From Candidatus Pacebacteria bacterium UBA6188 (GTDB taxonomy: Bacteria > Patescibacteriota > Microgenomatia > UBA1400 > PJMF01): a stretch of DNA of 20,220 nucleotides. A program made the position numbers and the translations under genes. Of the stretch, positions 13,887 to 20,220 are shown piece by piece. The stretch lies in contig DITI01000006.1 of assembly GCA_002422765.1 (NCBI GenBank), forward strand, positions 7,232-27,451, in the 5' to 3' direction. Position 1 is the stretch's first letter, and each line of letters starts with the position of its first letter. Under the pieces are notes generated by a model. The model was not told where the DNA came from and searched no databases. It worked only from the letters and a program-made list of their open reading frames with translations.

Positions 13887-15404
13887 ATGTCAAAATCAGA
13901 TATTTTTGCCAACTTGGGTAGTATTAAAGATAAAGACTTGAGTGTAGAGCGAATTTCAGTCGGAAAAGTGATCTCTTATGCCGATGGAATTGTTTTTACC
14001 GACGAACTACAAGATGTTCAGGCTGGTGAATTAGTCACCTTTGACAGTGGGGTTTTTGGTTTGGCTCTCAATTTGGAGAAAAACAGAGTTGGTATTATTG
14101 TTCTCTCTGGTTTAGCCAAGATTAAAACTGGCGATTTCGTTTATCGTACTGGTAAAATTCTTTCCATCAATGTCTCAGATGAAATTGTAGGTAGAGTAAT
14201 CGATCCTTTAGGTCAAGCTGAAGATGGTAAGTCAGCTATCGCAGTAGGCAAGGAAATGTTTTTGGAAAAGATTGCTCCTGGTGTCATTGATCGTGAAGGA
14301 GTCAATCAACCTTTGCAAACTGGAGTTAAAGCTGTTGACGCCTTAATTCCAATCGGTCGTGGTCAGCGTGAATTGATCATCGGTGACCGTAATACCGGTA
14401 AATCTTCAATTGCTTTGGCTAGTATTTTGAACCAAAAGGGTCAAGACGTTATCTGTATCTACGTGGCCATTGGTCAGAAAAAGTCCACTTTGGCTCAATT
14501 TATTCAAACCTTGGAAGATAAAGGCGCGATGTCTTACACCACAGTGGTGTCAGCCTCTGCTTCTGAGCCAGCTTCCCTTCAATTCTTAGCTCCTTACTCT
14601 GGTCAAGCTGTGGCAGAATACTTTTTGGAGCAAGGCAAAGATGTTTTGATTGTTTTTGATGATTTGAGCAAACACGCTCAAGCTTATCGTGAAATTTCTT
14701 TGTTGCTCAAGAGACCTTCTGGTCGCGAAGCTTATCCTGGAGATGTTTTTTACCTGCACTCACGTTTATTGGAAAGAGCTTGCAAGCTCAACAAAGAAAA
14801 TGGTGGTGGTTCAATTACTGCTTTGCCTATCATTGAGACTCAAGCTAATGACGTTTCAGCTTACATTCCCACCAACGTGATTTCCATTACTGATGGTCAG
14901 ATCTATTTGGAAACCGATTTGTTTAATTCTGGTATGAGACCAGCTATCAATATTGGTTTGTCTGTGTCTCGTGTTGGTTCAGCTGCTCAACTCAAAGCGA
15001 TGAAGCAAGTTTCTGGTAGTTTAAAATTAGATTTAGCTCAATTCAGAGAATTAGCTGCTTTTGCTCAATTCAGTTCAGACCTCGATTCTGCCACCAAAAA
15101 ACTTTTGGAAAGAGGTAAAAGAGTCAGCGAAATTCTCAAGCAACCTTGGGATCTACAAATGTCTGTAGCTGATCAAGTCTTGATGATTTTTGCTGCCGTC
15201 AATGGTTATCTTGATGAGGTGGAAGTTACTGATTTGGCTGATTGGGAAATTGATTATTTGAATTTTGCCAAGAGCAGCAATCCCAAATTAGTTGCCTATC
15301 TTTTGACTGGAGCCAAGATTGAGGGAACTCAGGAAGAAGCTTTAGAAAAACTAATCAAAGATTTTAAAAAGGCTCATCCTCGTTTTTATAAGAAAGAGGT
15401 TTAG
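13887..15404 (+). CDS. atpA: F1Fo-ATP synthase subunit alpha
   Basis: The 505-aa protein is the non-catalytic nucleotide-binding F1 subunit. It has the beta-barrel domain (about 20-92), the P-loop GDRNTGKS (166-173; E. coli has GDRQTGKT), Walker [14 protein letters not shown], and the late [11 protein letters not shown] segment with the Arg that reaches into the catalytic site of beta. The length is normal. The first 20 residues ([20 protein letters not shown]) do not resemble the N-terminal helix that binds delta in E. coli (STEISELIKQRI). This agrees with the loss of the N-terminal domain of delta in the gene just upstream. Spacing to neighbours is 3 and 5 nt, with no SD. Confidence 0.97.
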   Translation: MSKSDIFANLGSIKDKDLSVERISVGKVISYADGIVFTDELQDVQAGELVTFDSGVFGLALNLEKNRVGIIVLSGLAKIKTGDFVYRTGKILSINVSDEIVGRVIDPLGQAEDGKSAIAVGKEMFLEKIAPGVIDREGVNQPLQTGVKAVDALIPIGRGQRELIIGDRNTGKSSIALASILNQKGQDVICIYVAIGQKKSTLAQFIQTLEDKGAMSYTTVVSASASEPASLQFLAPYSGQAVAEYFLEQGKDVLIVFDDLSKHAQAYREISLLLKRPSGREAYPGDVFYLHSRLLERACKLNKENGGGSITALPIIETQANDVSAYIPTNVISITDGQIYLETDLFNSGMRPAINIGLSVSRVGSAAQLKAMKQVSGSLKLDLAQFRELAAFAQFSSDLDSATKKLLERGKRVSEILKQPWDLQMSVADQVLMIFAAVNGYLDEVEVTDLADWEIDYLNFAKSSNPKLVAYLLTGAKIEGTQEEALEKLIKDFKKAHPRFYKKEV

Positions 15405-15409
15405 TTTTT

Positions 15410-17723
<2,314 letters not shown>

Positions 17724-17725
17724 AT

Positions 17726-18142
17726 ATGGGCAATAAATTAAGACTAACCATTGTTTCTCAGGAAGAAAAGCTTTTCGATCAAGAAGTTGATGCGCTTACT
17801 TTACCCACTGCCAATGGCTTAATTACCATCCTCAAAGACCATCAACCTTTGATCAGTAAGCTGGCTTTTGGTGAGATGAGCTACCAAATTGGCAATCAGA
17901 AAAGTGAAATGTTGATTACCCAGGGCTTTGTCAATAAAAAACCAGATAACCAAGTTTTGGTGGTGGTCGATTCAGCTTTTAATGCTCGTGAGCTCAACGA
18001 TGAAAAGATCAAAGCTGCCATTGCCAAGGCTAAAGAAGCCTACAAGATTTCCAAAGACAAAAAAGAATTACTGATGATTGAAACTTCCCTCAAACAGCTG
18101 TTTTGGGAATTGCAGTTGGCCAATAAAAAGAAAAAGTCTTGA
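17726..18142 (+). CDS. atpC: F1Fo-ATP synthase subunit epsilon
   Basis: The 138-aa protein links gamma to the c-ring. The N-terminal beta-sandwich carries LRLTIVSQEEKLFDQEVDALTLPTANGLITIL and the HQPLIS turn; the C-terminal half is a two-helix hairpin (about 90-135) of the type that can extend to inhibit ATP hydrolysis. The last residues are Lys-rich (KKKKS). It is the last atp gene, and the hrcA promoter starts directly at its stop codon without an intervening terminator that I can see. Confidence 0.9.
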   Translation: MGNKLRLTIVSQEEKLFDQEVDALTLPTANGLITILKDHQPLISKLAFGEMSYQIGNQKSEMLITQGFVNKKPDNQVLVVVDSAFNARELNDEKIKAAIAKAKEAYKISKDKKELLMIETSLKQLFWELQLANKKKKS

Positions 18143-18173
18143 CACTCTAGCAAACTCTCAGTATGATTGCTAA
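18139..18173 (+). promoter_or_regulatory. hrcA promoter overlapped by a CIRCE operator
   Basis: TTGACA (18139-18144) and TATGAT (18162-18167) are 17 nt apart. A CIRCE element occupies 18147-18173: CTAGCAAAC, 9 nt, GATTGCTAA. Against the consensus TTAGCACTC-N9-GAGTGCTAA the halves match at 6 and 8 of 9 positions with exact spacing. The operator covers the spacer and -10 box, so HrcA would block RNA polymerase and repress its own operon. The -10 box ends 10 nt before the ATG, so the mRNA should be leaderless. Confidence 0.8.
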
Positions 18174-18176
18174 TAT

Positions 18177-18893
18177 ATGATCGATCTAGTTGCCCGCCAG
18201 ATTCAAATTTTACGTGCTATTATCGAGGAATTCATTGAGACAGGCATGCCTGTTGGTTCAGAAAAAATCGATAAGAAGTTCAATATTGGTGTTTCTCCAG
18301 CTACTATTCGCAATGAAATGGTCTACTTAACCAAGCAGGGCTATTTAATTAAATCTCATATTAGTGCTGGTCGGGTGCCGACAGCTTTGGCCATGCGTCT
18401 TTACATCAATGAATTAGTTAAAGAAAAAGAATTATCTGTGGCTGACGAAGTCAGTGTCAAAGAGAAAATTTGGCGCTATCGCAATCAGATGGAAGATTTG
18501 CTTTATGAAACCTCCAAGGTTTTAGCAGATAAAACTCACGCTCTTGGTATAGCAATGAACGCTGATGGCAGACTTTTTCATTCTGGTTATTCCAACCTTT
18601 TACAAATGCCAGAATTTTATGACATTAACTTGACTAGACAAGTTTTACACATGATTGAAGAAGAGCAGGTCATGGATCAAATTTTTGAAAGTAATCACAG
18701 CGAGAATGTAGTCAAAGTAATTTTTGGCCAAGATCTTGGCAATCGCGATCTTGATCAGATCAGCATCATGTTTGTTGAATTGCCAGGCAGCAATTGTCGC
18801 TTTGGAGTTTTGGGTTCTACGAGATTTGATTATTCTTATGTGTTGCCAATCATGAAGTATTTCAAGGGATTGATAGAAAGTATGGCAGACTAA
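18177..18893 (+). CDS. hrcA: Heat-inducible transcription repressor HrcA (short form)
   Basis: The 238-aa repressor has the N-terminal winged helix typical of HrcA: RQIQILRAIIEEFIETGMPVGSEKI (7-31), then GVSPATIRNEMVYLTKQGYLIKSHISAGRVPT (38-69), which holds the recognition helix and wing. The ending FGVLGSTRFDYSYVLPIMKYF matches the family's 'iGviGP.RmdY..vi..v.y'. Length is well below the roughly 340 aa of model HrcA proteins because the middle and dimerisation regions are compact, not because of a frameshift. HrcA binds CIRCE and is stabilised by GroEL in known systems. A CIRCE element overlaps its own promoter and another lies before dnaK. It is followed by grpE after 2 nt. Confidence 0.93.
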   Translation: MIDLVARQIQILRAIIEEFIETGMPVGSEKIDKKFNIGVSPATIRNEMVYLTKQGYLIKSHISAGRVPTALAMRLYINELVKEKELSVADEVSVKEKIWRYRNQMEDLLYETSKVLADKTHALGIAMNADGRLFHSGYSNLLQMPEFYDINLTRQVLHMIEEEQVMDQIFESNHSENVVKVIFGQDLGNRDLDQISIMFVELPGSNCRFGVLGSTRFDYSYVLPIMKYFKGLIESMAD

Positions 18894-18895
18894 CT

Positions 18896-19384
18896 ATGAA
18901 AAATAAACAAGACGACCAGGCTATTGTTGACGAAGTGACGCAAGAAACAGTCGCAGAAACAATCAGTGAAGAACAGCGAAAAATTCAAGAACTGCAGTTG
19001 CTTCTAGCGGCTTCCTTGGAGAGAGAAAAGCGTGCTCTGGCTGATTATCAGAACCTACAACGTCGCACTCAAGAAGAAAGAAAAGCTTTGATTAAAATGG
19101 CCAATCAAGATCTTTGTCAGGCCTTATTACAACCACTAGAACATTTGTCTCTAGCAGCCCAAAATCTTCAAGATCGTGGTTTGGACATGGTGATTGAGCA
19201 ATTTTGGAAAGAGTTGGCCAATTTTTCTTTGCAAGAAATTCCAGTTTTGGGTAAGAAATTTGATCTGCAAACAATGGAAGTGGTCGACAAAAAAGACAAA
19301 GGTGAGAAGGTGATCGAAGTTGTTCGTAAAGGCTATCAGCTGCATGATGAAGTCATCCAACACGCTCAAGTAATTCTAGATTAG
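18896..19384 (+). CDS. grpE: Nucleotide exchange factor GrpE
   Basis: The 162-aa protein has an acidic disordered start, a long coiled-coil helix (about 25-70) with the family block ALADYQNLQRRTQEERKAL (45-63), a helical region, and a C-terminal beta domain with TMEVVDKKDKGEKVIEVVRKGYQLHDEVIQHAQVIL, matching 'evv....g.viEv...GY...ervlRpA.V.V'. The final Arg-Pro-Ala of most GrpE proteins is Gln-His-Ala here. It releases ADP from DnaK. It is coupled to hrcA (2 nt gap) and precedes dnaK. Confidence 0.93.
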   Translation: MKNKQDDQAIVDEVTQETVAETISEEQRKIQELQLLLAASLEREKRALADYQNLQRRTQEERKALIKMANQDLCQALLQPLEHLSLAAQNLQDRGLDMVIEQFWKELANFSLQEIPVLGKKFDLQTMEVVDKKDKGEKVIEVVRKGYQLHDEVIQHAQVILD

Positions 19385-19392
19385 ATTGGTTT

Positions 19393-19408
19393 GTCAATTT
19401 AAATTGAC
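19393..19408. repeat. Perfect 16-bp palindrome between grpE and dnaK
   Basis: GTCAATTTAAATTGAC is its own reverse complement. It lies 8 nt after the grpE stop and just before the CIRCE-like site; its last six bases overlap a TTGACT (19404-19409) that also forms a small hairpin with AGTCAA (19415-19420). It may be a protein-binding site; there is no U-tract for a terminator. Confidence 0.5.
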
Positions 19409-19409
19409 T

Positions 19410-19439
19410 CTAGCAGTCAAACGTTTCGTCTGCTAAAAT
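19410..19439 (+). promoter_or_regulatory. CIRCE-like operator with possible dnaK promoter
   Basis: CTAGCAGTC (19410-19418), 9 nt, GTCTGCTAA (19428-19436) match the CIRCE halves at 7 of 9 positions each with exact spacing. The right half overlaps an extended -10 box TGC-TAAAAT (19431-19439). TTGACT at 19404-19409 is 24 nt from that -10 box, too far for a standard -35. This suggests a second HrcA-controlled promoter giving a dnaK transcript with about 120 nt of leader. Confidence 0.6.
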
Positions 19440-19472
19440 AAGTCACAAAACATAGCAAAAACAAAAATAAAG

Positions 19473-20220
<748 letters not shown>

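Overview
The window looks like a piece of a small, AT-rich bacterial genome, most likely a member of the Candidate Phyla Radiation (Patescibacteria; Microgenomates-like is my best guess, not proven). Reasons: tightly packed genes, short versions of standard proteins (HrcA about 238 aa, an AtpH of only 71 aa), a stand-alone 5'-3' exonuclease instead of a full PolA, few Shine-Dalgarno (SD) sequences, and N-terminally anchored surface proteins. UGA is used as a normal stop, so the UGA-glycine code of Gracilibacteria/Absconditabacteria does not apply.

Layout. 1-630 (minus): the start of an unknown membrane-anchored protein and an FtsB/DivIC-like division protein. 758-1624: a tyrosine recombinase with altered catalytic residues, followed by a 27-bp inverted repeat (1621-1789). 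1803-4580: a tryptophan regulon, with a sigma70-type promoter carrying TrpR-type operators, trpR, a 17-codon leader peptide with three Trp codons inside a complete transcription attenuator, then trpB (no trpA here) and trpS. 4567-10487: a plus-strand run with ddl, a tRNA-binding-domain protein, ftsH, a two-helix K+ channel, a 5'-3' exonuclease and a GT4 glycosyltransferase. 10492-11925 (minus): a membrane-anchored GH39-like glycosidase. 11984-18142: a full F1Fo-ATP synthase operon in the order atpB-E-F-H-A-G-D-C. 18177-20220: the HrcA-controlled heat-shock genes hrcA, grpE and the beginning of dnaK, with two CIRCE-like operators.

The most striking part is 1803-2217. It reads as a two-layer tryptophan control circuit: TrpR operators over the promoter start, then an E. 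coli-style attenuator between trpR and trpB. The leader peptide starts inside the trpR stop codon, carries tandem Trp codons, and lies upstream of mutually exclusive 1:2, 2:3 and 3:4 RNA stems, the last followed by a U-tract. TrpR, TrpB and TrpS contain no tryptophan at all. With trpB but no trpA or other trp genes in view, the simplest reading is a cell that makes Trp from scavenged indole plus serine, or takes up Trp, and controls this tightly. A second unusual regulatory layout is the dnaK leader, where a long hairpin can bring a distant Shine-Dalgarno sequence to about 9 nt from the start codon. Three promoters (FtsB-like, atpB, hrcA) sit so close to the start codon that the mRNAs should be leaderless.

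No rRNA, tRNA, CRISPR array, insertion sequence or phage module was recognised. All family assignments come from reading motifs by eye; no search was run.
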